Shown in pieces: positions 33,094-41,924 of a DNA stretch of 64,000 nucleotides. Below the pieces are notes generated by a model that saw nothing but the letters and a program-made list of their open reading frames with translations, searched no databases and had not been told where the DNA came from. The DNA comes from Bacteriovoracaceae bacterium (GTDB taxonomy: Bacteria > Bdellovibrionota > Bacteriovoracia > Bacteriovoracales > Bacteriovoracaceae), in contig CANFHC010000002.1 in assembly GCA_947446575.1 (NCBI GenBank), positions 1 through 64,000 on the forward strand, in the 5' to 3' direction. Every line of letters starts with the position of its first letter. Position 1 is the first letter of the stretch. Made by a program: the position numbers and the translations under genes.

Positions 33094-35559
33094 TTAATTC
33101 TTGCGGTATAACTGCTTGTAGCGGTTTGAAATGATTTCGAAAAGGTTCAAGTCTTTAAACTGAATAGGAATTTCATTTGGAAAATTAATCATTCCATTTT
33201 TGTCTTTAGCTCGACGACTTGCCTCAGTTTGAGAATCGGATAAAGTATTGGCCGGAGCGCGCTTAAATGAATCGAAATAAGCTTTCTGAGTTAAGTATTC
33301 CTTCATCTGCTCAGGTGATAATTTTAAATCATCAAGCTGTTCAGGATTTTTCAGGGCAAGATTGATTTTTATGTAAAAATTGTCATTGTAAATTCCACTG
33401 CGACTATCTATACCGACCTGATTAGCTGTTTTTGTATTCAGATCAAAATCACTTCCGCCAAAACCCTTTGCGCGATTTCGCGCAATAGTTGCAGCAATAG
33501 ATTCAGGCGGAGTTCCTGTGTATTGAGTCGCCAGATATCCTGTCCCTCCGGCCAAGCTTGAAATGCCAGAGCTGGCAGAAGTGCCAGAACTGTTCGTGTC
33601 GTCTTTTCTTAAAAGAATAGATCCATCCTGCGCGTTCATTTTCTGTTGGTTTAAATTGAGACCTATGCCTCCCAATTCTATTCCTGTTTGTGAATCGGCC
33701 ATGGAAGGAATGTTCATTTTTTGCTGTAACAAATTTTCTGATTTAGAAACATAATCTTTCAATTCAGCACCAAATTTTTTAAGTACTTGCTTAACTTCTT
33801 CCCGGGCAGCCGTGTTCTGAACAGGATTAGTATTTTTTGAAACAGCTGAAAGACAGTAATCTCTTGAAGCTTTAAAAGTAAATTTATTAGTAAGAGAGTA
33901 TACTGATGCAATTTCATTGAACTCGTTTAAAGAAACTGTGCCGTGTTTTGCAAATTTTTCATTACATTCATCGTAGAGAGAATCAGTGGTTGGCATTGTT
34001 GAAGCAACTGCAGCGAGCTGTTCTATTTTTGCGCGTGATATATCTGCGCGCTCTAGTGCGACATTGGATTTATCTGTAATTAAACCTTCGGCCTGTTTTA
34101 ATGATTCTGCCTGGGCATTTATACCGGGCACTTGTCCTATTCTGTTTTCCGCATTGGTTTTATAATCTTTTACCTGGCGCGAGTGCGCTTCGGCTTCAGC
34201 TTTCAACAATGCATCGTGAGCTTGAATCGTTTTTAGGCAGGCTTGATAATCCTGCGACTCTGGATTGTTATAGATGCAAGTAATGCTTCCGTCGCTTGAA
34301 GATTTTTTATCAGGTTGATTCACGTCGGGTTTATTAAAGTCAGTTCTTCCAGAAATATGTGCTACGGCCACACAATCATTGATAGCAGCAACTCTTTGCT
34401 CAGCGAGCTCCATCGCTGGTCCAGGATCAATCGCATTCTGTCCAACGTATTGCTGGAATTCTTTCCAGGATCCTTTAAAGCGCTCGGAGGGATTTCCACC
34501 ATTATTGATAAAGGTAACTGTATCTTTCCACGAACTATCAGAAAGCATCTGACATTCCTGATATTTGTTTGAACCTTTAAGTGTTTCAACACCATTTATT
34601 TTTGATGGAATAACTGCAGATTTTACATTTTTATTTGAATCGGAATTTGAACCAAGTAAAGCCACTCCACCAAGGGCCAGTTCTCCACCTTCCAGGGCCA
34701 TTGAACCAAGTGAAGGTTTCGCTGAAGCAAGGCTTGTTTCAGAAAAATCATTATTCATTTTTTTAGGAGTGACTTCCGGAGCTTCACTAACAGTAGTCGT
34801 CTTTTTCGCTTGAACAGCTTGGGTGATATCCTCTGAATCTTCAGCGGCTGCACCTTCAGATCGCACTGATGAACCCTGAAAGGAATAAATGAGAGTATTG
34901 TTTTTTAACATTTCATAGGCGACAGCAAACTGGGCCGGTGGAAGAACTATACAACCTTCTGAAAGACCAGACCAACCACCTCCATTTGTATGAAGAACAA
35001 CTCCTCTGTTGAACAGCATAGAGTTGAGATCCGGCTCAAGCCCTTTGAGTTTTAAATTTTCAAAAACCTTTTGAGATACATTCTGTTCAGAAGCAATCAT
35101 AAATCCTAGTGAAGATTGCATACTTTCGTTGATGTTGGAGAAAGCAGCGGCCGGAACACCAGAAATAAAATTACAGGAAGGCAAACCACGATGAGAACTG
35201 ACTTTTCTGCATGCTCCACCTTCGGGCCCCGCTGAAGAATTTAAGCCGTGGGCTGCACGAGAAAAAAGCACGGCTCTTTTTTTGGAAAAATCGATCGTCA
35301 CGAAACGTTCCTGATCACTAGGAATAGAGTAATTCAAAAAATTGATTAATGGACTGCCATTGAGTTTGCTTCTGTATTTATAAAATCCAACATAACCTTT
35401 ATAGAAAGCATTAAAAGGCACAATGTTTTTTGTATCAATTGACTGGTAGATTTCTTCTGCTTGCTTCAAAAAACGCTGTTTTTCTTCTTCAGGATTTTCC
35501 TGAGCGTTAGTCTTTAAGGCAAAAAGGAGAATATATGTGCTAAGCAAATATGGTTTCAT
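33094..35559 (-). CDS. Exported L,D-transpeptidase-like protein with long C-terminal region
   Basis: An 821-residue exported protein (signal peptide 1-19, cleavage after TNA). Residues about 45-235 match the second YkuD-type (murein L,D-transpeptidase) family: VTIDFSKKRAVLFSRAAHG, SSLGFMI, LKLKGLEPDLN, then His190 in VVLHTNGGG and the catalytic Cys203 in LSEGCIVLP. Such enzymes cut or form bonds at meso-diaminopimelate in peptidoglycan, and predators use them to alter their own or the prey wall. The remaining 580 residues hold two short Cys pairs (near 338-400 and 430-440), a coiled-coil segment, a Gly/Ser-rich linker (about 645-675) and an aromatic C-terminus (NLFEIISNRYKQLY). The extension is unassigned. 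It is 69 bp downstream of six-cysteine gene B. Confidence 0.85.
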   Translation of the reverse strand: MKPYLLSTYILLFALKTNAQENPEEEKQRFLKQAEEIYQSIDTKNIVPFNAFYKGYVGFYKYRSKLNGSPLINFLNYSIPSDQERFVTIDFSKKRAVLFSRAAHGLNSSAGPEGGACRKVSSHRGLPSCNFISGVPAAAFSNINESMQSSLGFMIASEQNVSQKVFENLKLKGLEPDLNSMLFNRGVVLHTNGGGWSGLSEGCIVLPPAQFAVAYEMLKNNTLIYSFQGSSVRSEGAAAEDSEDITQAVQAKKTTTVSEAPEVTPKKMNNDFSETSLASAKPSLGSMALEGGELALGGVALLGSNSDSNKNVKSAVIPSKINGVETLKGSNKYQECQMLSDSSWKDTVTFINNGGNPSERFKGSWKEFQQYVGQNAIDPGPAMELAEQRVAAINDCVAVAHISGRTDFNKPDVNQPDKKSSSDGSITCIYNNPESQDYQACLKTIQAHDALLKAEAEAHSRQVKDYKTNAENRIGQVPGINAQAESLKQAEGLITDKSNVALERADISRAKIEQLAAVASTMPTTDSLYDECNEKFAKHGTVSLNEFNEIASVYSLTNKFTFKASRDYCLSAVSKNTNPVQNTAAREEVKQVLKKFGAELKDYVSKSENLLQQKMNIPSMADSQTGIELGGIGLNLNQQKMNAQDGSILLRKDDTNSSGTSASSGISSLAGGTGYLATQYTGTPPESIAATIARNRAKGFGGSDFDLNTKTANQVGIDSRSGIYNDNFYIKINLALKNPEQLDDLKLSPEQMKEYLTQKAYFDSFKRAPANTLSDSQTEASRRAKDKNGMINFPNEIPIQFKDLNLFEIISNRYKQLYRKN

Positions 35560-35628
35560 AAACAGTCTTTCGGTTTAATGTTATAATTTTTAAATAATTA
35601 TATTTTAAAGAAAGTTAACTTATTGAAT

Positions 35629-36051
35629 TTACTGAGTTTGTACTTCTTTTTCTCGGGATAATTCAATCGTATCATAATCCATAAAATGCTTGCGAGAGCC
35701 AAAAAAACAAGTCGAAGAATCTTCCCATTTTTCATCAACATATATCTTGAGAAATCTAGGTCTTCCCCCGTTTTTATAACACTGAACAAAAGCAGGTGAG
35801 CCCATCTGAGCTCCTGGGTGTTTTACTTTATTTTTAGCTCCCCATTTTAAACATGACTTGGGATCTTTTTTGCAATCGTTACTGATTAAAAAAAAACTTC
35901 CCGTTTTATAACAACCATCCAATTTAAATTCATCGCCTGACTTCGTGGGATTTTCATTAAACATGAGTTTTAATTTTCCACATTTCCACTCACCAGCAGA
36001 AGCAGAAAATTGTAAGAGAGAACATAGAATTACAGCAATTATTATTTTCAT
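35629..36051 (-). CDS. Exported six-cysteine protein B, partner of protease B
   Basis: A 140-residue paralogue of the protein at 29572-30009, with a signal peptide (1-19) and the six Cys at 24, 47, 60, 67, 91 and 115, i.e. each shifted by exactly three residues. Blocks DGC, LIS-x-DC, HPGAQMGSPAFVQCYK, GGRPRFLK and STCFFGS are conserved while the rest has diverged, indicating an old duplication under constraint. Its ribosome site (TAAGGA) contains the TAA stop of protease B, the same arrangement as in copy A. The family is not recognised. Confidence 0.85.
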   Translation of the reverse strand: MKIIIAVILCSLLQFSASAGEWKCGKLKLMFNENPTKSGDEFKLDGCYKTGSFFLISNDCKKDPKSCLKWGAKNKVKHPGAQMGSPAFVQCYKNGGRPRFLKIYVDEKWEDSSTCFFGSRKHFMDYDTIELSREKEVQTQ

Positions 36052-36058
36052 AATTTCC

Positions 36059-37372
36059 TTAATAACTAAATGATTTTCTCATCTCTTCCCAGAAATTTGA
36101 TAAAAAACTTCCAATTCCATTTGCGATATTTTGGAACATTGAACCTAAATCAGAGAAAAAATTACTGAAGGTATTATTCGCATTTTGATTTAGTATTGGG
36201 TTTGGTTCTGGATTTGGGATAGGGGACAATTGTTTGCCTTCATTTGTTTCATCTGGTTTTATTTTGTTTTCTTTATTAATAATGGGCTGACCGTAATCCG
36301 TTTTTCCTTTTCCGTTATCACTATTTAAAACAATTTTACTTCCGCCATTGTTTGTCTTTTTAATTGGTCCAGTACTTTTTACAACAGTTACTTCATTTAA
36401 TGTTTTTGTTAATTGATCTTCAGACAACCAAAATGTTCCAGCATTTTCATTACATGTTTTTGCAACTTCCGGAATATAAAATGAACAGCTTCTTCCCCAA
36501 GAATTTCTAACCATGTATTCACATTTTCCATTTGCCCCCATTCTTTTTCCAGCGACAACCATGGCATGTAGTGAATGACCACCAGGAACAGCTTCAATTT
36601 TTGCAAAAGTAGAGGTATTAATAACAATTGAAGGCATACTAGAACTCTCTAGAGCTTCTTGAATTTTATTAACATACTGCTGACTTGAAACTGAATAGAC
36701 TGATTCCAATTTAATGTTGGAAGTGGCTACACGATTTTCACCACAAACACGTGTAAGCAACTCTTTTAAGCTCGCTAATCCATTTCCATTATTTTTTCTA
36801 ATGACTTCATTAACCAAACCGATAGTAGATCCTGGAATCGATGACTTTATATACTTTTCAAAAAACTTTGTCGTACAACTTTCGCAATTTTCAATGTTTT
36901 GCCGGCCACCATTTGTTTTATTAATGTAATCTTGAAAATACTCAAGAAAACTAAAAAGTGTTACTTGACCTAAATTCGAACTGAATGTTTGATTTGAAGG
37001 AATTGATCTTTCTGGACAATACCCATTTTTTTGAACATTTTTAATAATATCAGTGACAACCATTCCTTCTGAACGCAATTGATCAGAATTTAAATTATTA
37101 GACCCTGAAGCATTATTGGCGTGAAAAGATATTGTCATATCTAGAGCAGAGGCAGGTTCACCTGTTGCAAATGAAATGGCGTCCGAAGCCGAATAAGCAG
37201 CACACCAACCTACGCTGTCTTGATCTCGTGGCTTTTTGAAATGTTCTATTAAAGCATCTTTTCCTACAGAACGTAGATAGTCAGGATTTGTTAAATCTAC
37301 AGTGCCACATCCAGCATACAAAGAGCAGTTGATTAGAAAAGTAGAGATAATAAAGAATATTGCTTTCATCAT
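36059..37372 (-). CDS. Exported papain-family (C1-like) cysteine protease B
   Basis: A 437-residue paralogue of protease A: signal peptide about 1-20, then the nearly identical active-site segment KPRDQDSVGWCAAYSASDA with Gln and nucleophile Cys, His in GHSLHAMVVAG and Asn in MVRNSWGRSC. Cys pairs (CESC) match those of copy A. A polar linker rich in Asn, Pro and Lys (about 340-395) ends in an aromatic amphipathic tail (SNFFSDLGSMFQ, NGIGSFLSNFW). The frame opens at TTG 37375, but two adjacent ATGs (37372, 37369) are better starts; the ribosome site is weak. Confidence 0.88.
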   Translation of the reverse strand: MMKAIFFIISTFLINCSLYAGCGTVDLTNPDYLRSVGKDALIEHFKKPRDQDSVGWCAAYSASDAISFATGEPASALDMTISFHANNASGSNNLNSDQLRSEGMVVTDIIKNVQKNGYCPERSIPSNQTFSSNLGQVTLFSFLEYFQDYINKTNGGRQNIENCESCTTKFFEKYIKSSIPGSTIGLVNEVIRKNNGNGLASLKELLTRVCGENRVATSNIKLESVYSVSSQQYVNKIQEALESSSMPSIVINTSTFAKIEAVPGGHSLHAMVVAGKRMGANGKCEYMVRNSWGRSCSFYIPEVAKTCNENAGTFWLSEDQLTKTLNEVTVVKSTGPIKKTNNGGSKIVLNSDNGKGKTDYGQPIINKENKIKPDETNEGKQLSPIPNPEPNPILNQNANNTFSNFFSDLGSMFQNIANGIGSFLSNFWEEMRKSFSY

Positions 37373-37495
37373 CAAATAATTCTTTCATAACTAGCAATAT
37401 AATCAAGTGGAAAATATGTAGCTGCAACAACACATGGGCCAGAAAAGCTGGCTCAAGTGTTGCTAAATTCGTTGTTTCATAAGCATTTACGACAT

Positions 37496-38203
37496 TTAAT
37501 TTTCATTCCAACAACCTAAGAATGGTCTTTTTAAATGGAAGCCAGATAGTGGGTTTGCGATTCCGCTAGCTCCTTTTACACCAATATGGCCATAGATGTG
37601 TCCTCCCGACGTAGTAACCAAACCACCTTTATTAAATACACAAATTGATCCCGTTGGAGCTTCATCGTAATTTGCATACCTATGCCAAGCAGCTTTTCTT
37701 AATTGAGGAGCGGCCATGTAAGCTGCAACACCGTAGAGTTCGATACGATCTTTTACGAGCGCTTTTACAACATGGTAACAATTAGTAACACCATTTCTTT
37801 TAGTACGACTAACTGTTGGTCCTGCATAATCTAAATCATTTAAGAGATTATACGGATCAATTTCACCAGTGGATTCATTTTGATTTAAAATAGTATATTC
37901 AGTTGAGTAAAGTTCATTCAAGTTTATGCCGGTATCGACAATTTCCTGAACTTCAGAATTTGGCTTCCCTACATTTACCAGCGAGAGATTGCCGGAATTA
38001 TCTACAATTAATTCAGAACCAATTGGAATTAATTTTCCATGGATCGAAAGGGATTTGTTTAAAGCAATCACAGTTCCGGCCTCAATTTTATTTTCAATTT
38101 TTTGGTCGTAGAATGAACTGTCGTCTTTAGGTAAAGCTGCAAAACTTAGAGAACATAGTTGAAAATAGGTAAGTACTAAGAAAGTCATTTTAAATTTGTT
38201 CAT
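37496..38203 (-). CDS. Exported Cys/His hydrolase, NlpC/P60- or CHAP-like
   Basis: A 235-residue exported protein (signal peptide 1-22, cleavage after SFA). The C-terminal half resembles NlpC/P60-CHAP cell-wall amidases: the candidate nucleophile is Cys142 in GVTNCYHVVKALV, followed by a GSICVFNKGG strand and the His motif in GGHIYGHIGV (His202/His206). The N-terminal half has a small beta domain (AGTVIALNKSLSIHGKLIPIG). If active it would cut peptide bonds in peptidoglycan. It is upstream of protease B on the same strand with a 120-bp gap, so it may have its own promoter. Confidence 0.72.
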   Translation of the reverse strand: MNKFKMTFLVLTYFQLCSLSFAALPKDDSSFYDQKIENKIEAGTVIALNKSLSIHGKLIPIGSELIVDNSGNLSLVNVGKPNSEVQEIVDTGINLNELYSTEYTILNQNESTGEIDPYNLLNDLDYAGPTVSRTKRNGVTNCYHVVKALVKDRIELYGVAAYMAAPQLRKAAWHRYANYDEAPTGSICVFNKGGLVTTSGGHIYGHIGVKGASGIANPLSGFHLKRPFLGCWNEN

Positions 38204-38521
38204 GTTTTCTCCTACTAGGCTGTGACTATAACTTAAATTTGATTAATAGGTAAAAGCTTAGAAAATTTACAGTGTTTTAAGTTAGAGATTCTAAGACATT
38301 TTTTAAGCCATTCATTGATAGATATTTTTGCTCAACTGGTTTAGGGACTCAACTGCCAACAATAAGACCCAACTTTACTTATGACTATTTAATAGTAATT
38401 TCACTCCATAACCTTCTAAAGGCTTAAGATCGTTCTTTTTGAGCATTCCTCTCGGGTATTTTTACCTATTTAAGTCATCTAAAATTAAAATATTAGAGAG
38501 ATTAACCGAAGAAGTATAAGT
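38204..38521. other. 318-bp divergent intergenic region
   Basis: This region separates the exported hydrolase (minus) from the cysteine-rich lipoprotein (plus). It is AT-rich and must hold two divergent promoters. I see no gene, no strong hairpin and no consensus promoter I would defend. Confidence 0.5.
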
Positions 38522-40348
38522 ATGAAAAAGGCTCAAACATTATTGAATTTGCTATTCCTGATTTTATCAGGAACATTGCTATTTTCATCATGTGTTCAAG
38601 GTACTGGGACCAGAGCTAAAACAACTTCAAAATCCAGTGGTCTAACAGGGACTGGGGCAGGATCTGGCAGTGGAGCAAGCGCAGTTGATACCACAGACAC
38701 CACCACGACCACTGATACAACAACATCTCAAAGAGTAGAGCTTTCTCACTTAGTTGATCCATTCGATGGAACATACAAAAAGAAATTAACTATTCCAAAA
38801 AATTTCAAAGGGAATTTGTTCCTAGCGGGTTTAAATGTTTCTGCACTGACAGATAAAATTATTTTCGTGCGATTTAATTTCGGAACAGATAAACAATCAG
38901 TCACACTAAACGCCACTGTGGCCAGAGCTCCGGGGATCGTTCCTAAAACAGATATTCAAGTCCTCGTTGTCGATATGAACGGAAAACCCTTTAATAAAAT
39001 GCGCCTGCCTTATGATCTTTATGATTATAACGATTACTCTGATCCAACAAAAGCTATGGTTACAGATCCAAAAAATGGTCAAGTCTATTGCCGGGGATTA
39101 AAACTTGAAGACGATCCAACATTTATTCCTCTTACACAAGATTCAAAATGTTCTGCCGTCGGAGACAAGTGTCTTTACTCTTACGCTAAGGTTGTTGATT
39201 CAACTTTATATAGTGATCAAACTCTTAATGGAACTCCTTATCGAGTTTCTTCAATACCAACTCGCACACATGTGTGGACGGAAAGTAGTGGAGTGCGAAA
39301 TCCTCTGGTAGCTGCTCTTGCTGGAACTGCTTGTTTGCCAGATGATGAAGGTGTTTCTACTCTCAATTCACTATTTGATACGAACATTCCTATTTTTTCA
39401 TTCGATTATCCGGTTTTTTCAGGCTACTACTACCGCGGTCCTTATCGCTCAATCGATGATGGAAGTTGGCAAGTCACAGACTTCGCTCGATACAATGCAA
39501 CTTATGGTATTTTTCAGGCACCAACTGCAATTGCCGGAGTGTTAGGATATCATTCATTCTTATTTCCTCGAGCTGGAAAACTCTCTCTTGCTCAAGGGAT
39601 AAATTATCTTGGATCATCGCTGAACCCAATTGGAGCGAGAATAAAAACTGTTTCAAATTCTTCAGGATCAACTGATTACGTTGACGGGTGTAACTTCCGC
39701 GTAATGAATTATGATCCAACAAGTAATGAAGGAATTGGTTCCTGTAATGTCGATTCATCAATCGAAGTTTATTACATTTTAAATGGTAAAGAAGTTAATA
39801 TCACGACTGATAAATCCATTAAGCTGCAATTGATTCGTCCTTCAACAACAAACTATTTGGGTAAAGATGTTTTAACAACATCATTCAAGCGATGTGAAAA
39901 CTCAGCCACATGTGGATCAGACGAATGTTGTTTTAACTCACGATGCTGGTCAAAAGATTTAGTTACTCAATGTGTGGATTCAACTCCCATTGTTGGTAAC
40001 CAAGAAATCGGAGCTAGTTGCCGCTCAGATTTCGAATGTTCGAGTTTATGTTGTAATCAATCAACTGGAGCGTGCGCGCCTCATAATCCAAACGGAACTA
40101 CTCCGATATTCTGCGCGAAAACTTCAGATCAGCAATGTGTTTCAAAAGCATTCTGCGCTCAAGAGGCCGTGACCACTTGTAAAATTGTTAAATCGGGCTT
40201 TAAGGCCGATGGAACTGTTGCCTGTACTTTGCGTTGCCCATCAGTCATGACGTACGGAAACTGTGTAGGAGGTTCGTGTGTGCCACCGACTCAACCAGCC
40301 GTTCCAAACTTTGATCCAAATGATTGTTCGGCCGCAGTTGACCCATAG
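38522..40348 (+). CDS. Large cysteine-rich lipoprotein
   Basis: A 608-residue protein with lipobox FSSC (Cys at about 24), so probably anchored in the outer membrane. Then come a Gly/Ser linker and a Thr/Asp low-complexity tract (about 50-70), a beta-rich middle (about 75-450), and a cysteine-rich C-terminus. The C-terminus has at least two repeats of the form C-x6-C-x4-CC (CENSATCGSDECC; CRSDFECSSLCC) plus about ten more Cys, which suggests a compact disulfide-bonded surface domain. Similar proteins seem typical of predatory Bdellovibrionota, but I cannot name a function. It faces away from the protease locus. Confidence 0.78.
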   Translation: MKKAQTLLNLLFLILSGTLLFSSCVQGTGTRAKTTSKSSGLTGTGAGSGSGASAVDTTDTTTTTDTTTSQRVELSHLVDPFDGTYKKKLTIPKNFKGNLFLAGLNVSALTDKIIFVRFNFGTDKQSVTLNATVARAPGIVPKTDIQVLVVDMNGKPFNKMRLPYDLYDYNDYSDPTKAMVTDPKNGQVYCRGLKLEDDPTFIPLTQDSKCSAVGDKCLYSYAKVVDSTLYSDQTLNGTPYRVSSIPTRTHVWTESSGVRNPLVAALAGTACLPDDEGVSTLNSLFDTNIPIFSFDYPVFSGYYYRGPYRSIDDGSWQVTDFARYNATYGIFQAPTAIAGVLGYHSFLFPRAGKLSLAQGINYLGSSLNPIGARIKTVSNSSGSTDYVDGCNFRVMNYDPTSNEGIGSCNVDSSIEVYYILNGKEVNITTDKSIKLQLIRPSTTNYLGKDVLTTSFKRCENSATCGSDECCFNSRCWSKDLVTQCVDSTPIVGNQEIGASCRSDFECSSLCCNQSTGACAPHNPNGTTPIFCAKTSDQQCVSKAFCAQEAVTTCKIVKSGFKADGTVACTLRCPSVMTYGNCVGGSCVPPTQPAVPNFDPNDCSAAVDP

Positions 40349-40396
40349 GTCTTGTCCATCCTAAAATAATCTAAGATTTTTACTTGGAGCTAGAAT

Positions 40397-40816
40397 ATGT
40401 TCAACAAAGATTGTTTCTTAGATCACGTGGCAATTGCTGTTTCAAATTTAGACCGCGCTCAAAAAGTTTATGAAGACATGGGTCTTACTTTTGGTAGTGA
40501 ACGAGAAGTTGTTGAATCACAAAAAGTCACAACGGCATTTGCTCATATAGACGAGCATGCACACATTGAACTTGTTTCTCCATTAAACGGAGAAGGACCC
40601 ATTCAAAAATTTATTGATAAAAATGGCGAAGGCATTCACCATCTTTGTTTTAAAGTTCCTGATGTCGAAAAAAAATGTGCCGATATGAAAGCGCTTGGAT
40701 ATTTATTCACTCACGAAAAACCTTTTCACGGTGCTAATAATTGCCTGGTAAATTTTGTTCACCCCAAATCAACTGGTGGCGTGTTGATAGAAATTTCACA
40801 AACATTAACTAATTAG
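40397..40816 (+). CDS. mce: Methylmalonyl-CoA epimerase
   Basis: A VOC-fold enzyme that converts (S)- to (R)-methylmalonyl-CoA in propionate/odd-chain breakdown. Metal and active-site residues are seen in LDHVAIAVSNLD (His), HIELVSPL (Glu), GIHHLCFKV (His) and VLIEIS (Glu). Its 139 aa are typical. No mutase or carboxylase is nearby. It lies 11 bp upstream of a rhomboid-like gene on the same strand. Confidence 0.93.
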   Translation: MFNKDCFLDHVAIAVSNLDRAQKVYEDMGLTFGSEREVVESQKVTTAFAHIDEHAHIELVSPLNGEGPIQKFIDKNGEGIHHLCFKVPDVEKKCADMKALGYLFTHEKPFHGANNCLVNFVHPKSTGGVLIEISQTLTN

Positions 40817-40827
40817 GAGAGAGGACT

Positions 40828-41568
40828 ATGGACAGTCACTCACAAATTTATCTTCCGAAGCTCACTAAAATAAATAAAGGTCTAATCATCTTTAGCAGTG
40901 TGCTTTTTATTTTAGAAATTATTTTGCAAAAAACCTCTCCCGTTTATTTGGTAAGTCTTCTTGGATTATCTGCAGAGCATTTTCTATCCGGACATATTTA
41001 TTCCATTTTAACTTATCCGTTTTTATCCAACTCCATTATAGAAGTTATTTTAAACTGCTTGATGTTGTGGTTGATGGGCTCAGAGTTTGAAGCAAACTGG
41101 GGAACTAAGCGCTATGTAAATTTTCTTTTGACAGTCATTATTGGCGGAGGACTTTTATTTCTTGGTGTAAGTTTTCTCTTTTTTAAATCTTCTCCTATTT
41201 ATAGTTTTCCTTTAGTTGGACTTTCTGGAATCGTAAGTTCTCTGTGTGTGGCCTATGCAGTTATTTTCCCAGATCGCATTTTTTCTTTCATGATGATCAT
41301 TCCAGTGAAGGCCAAATACTTTTGCATGATCTTAGTCGCCATTTCTCTATTTCAAGGCCTTTCGGGACCAACAGGAGTGGGGGCTTGGGGGCAACTTGGT
41401 GGAATCGTGGCCGCCTATCTTTTTATGATTTTGGTCTCAAATCGCAATTTTAAAATTTTATCAGGCAAAATGAATCAAATGACGCAGATTAGAAATGCAA
41501 AAAAGAGTAAAGCGAAGCTCTCAATCGTCAAAGACGACAACGATCAGCCTCCAAAGTATTGGCAATAG
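40828..41568 (+). CDS. Rhomboid-family membrane protein lacking the catalytic His
   Basis: A 246-residue, about six-helix membrane protein with the rhomboid fold: N77 in NCLMLWLMG followed by FEANWGTKRYV, and the catalytic-Ser box GLSGIVSS (Ser133). In the sixth helix the usual AHLGG is GQLGG, so the catalytic His is Gln189. Rhomboid proteases need Ser and His, so this is probably a non-proteolytic rhomboid-like protein. A basic cytoplasmic tail (about 205-246) follows. It is probably co-transcribed with mce. Confidence 0.85.
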   Translation: MDSHSQIYLPKLTKINKGLIIFSSVLFILEIILQKTSPVYLVSLLGLSAEHFLSGHIYSILTYPFLSNSIIEVILNCLMLWLMGSEFEANWGTKRYVNFLLTVIIGGGLLFLGVSFLFFKSSPIYSFPLVGLSGIVSSLCVAYAVIFPDRIFSFMMIIPVKAKYFCMILVAISLFQGLSGPTGVGAWGQLGGIVAAYLFMILVSNRNFKILSGKMNQMTQIRNAKKSKAKLSIVKDDNDQPPKYWQ

Positions 41569-41624
41569 AAGACTTTGGTGCTATGTTCTTATAAATTTTA
41601 GCTTTTTAATAAAAGAGGATATAG

Positions 41625-41792
41625 ATGAGATTAAGTAGAGCATTACAAGAAAAATTAATGGATGTACGTTTAAGAGATAAGTTACTTGCTGAAGGGAAAC
41701 TCACAAAAGAAGAAGTGAAGAAGTTCCTAGATACAACTGCTGATGAAGCAAAAAATGCAACTTATACTGATGAGAATTCTAACGAAGACTAA
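41625..41792 (+). CDS. Small acidic/basic hypothetical protein (55 aa)
   Basis: An ATG with ribosome site AGAGGA (6-8 nt upstream) opens 55 codons ending in TAA. The product (MRLSRALQEKL, LLAEGKLTKEEVKKFL, then an acidic Asn/Asp-rich tail) is a short helical protein with the 'GKLTKEEV' style of small regulators. A strong terminator follows 46 bp later, which supports a real transcription unit. The function is unknown. Confidence 0.72.
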   Translation: MRLSRALQEKLMDVRLRDKLLAEGKLTKEEVKKFLDTTADEAKNATYTDENSNED

Positions 41793-41838
41793 ATAAGATT
41801 TTTTCGAACTAGTTTTTCTAATAGTTTTATACTTAAAA

Positions 41839-41863
41839 AAAGGCCTGCTTATTGCGGGCCTTT
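41839..41863 (+). terminator. Rho-independent terminator
   Basis: AAAGGCCTGC and GCGGGCCTTT form a 10-bp stem with one T-G pair around TTATT, followed by TTCTTTTTC. It closes the mce/rhomboid/55-aa gene region. Confidence 0.85.
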
Positions 41864-41924
41864 TCTTTTTCATTTCTGATTCGATACCAAAAAATGAAAA
41901 AATTAATGCAGATTGAGCGCTAGT

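Noticed and set aside
38204-38521. A CRISPR or repeat array in the AT-rich gap
   Set aside because: No regularly spaced repeat was found here or anywhere in the window.
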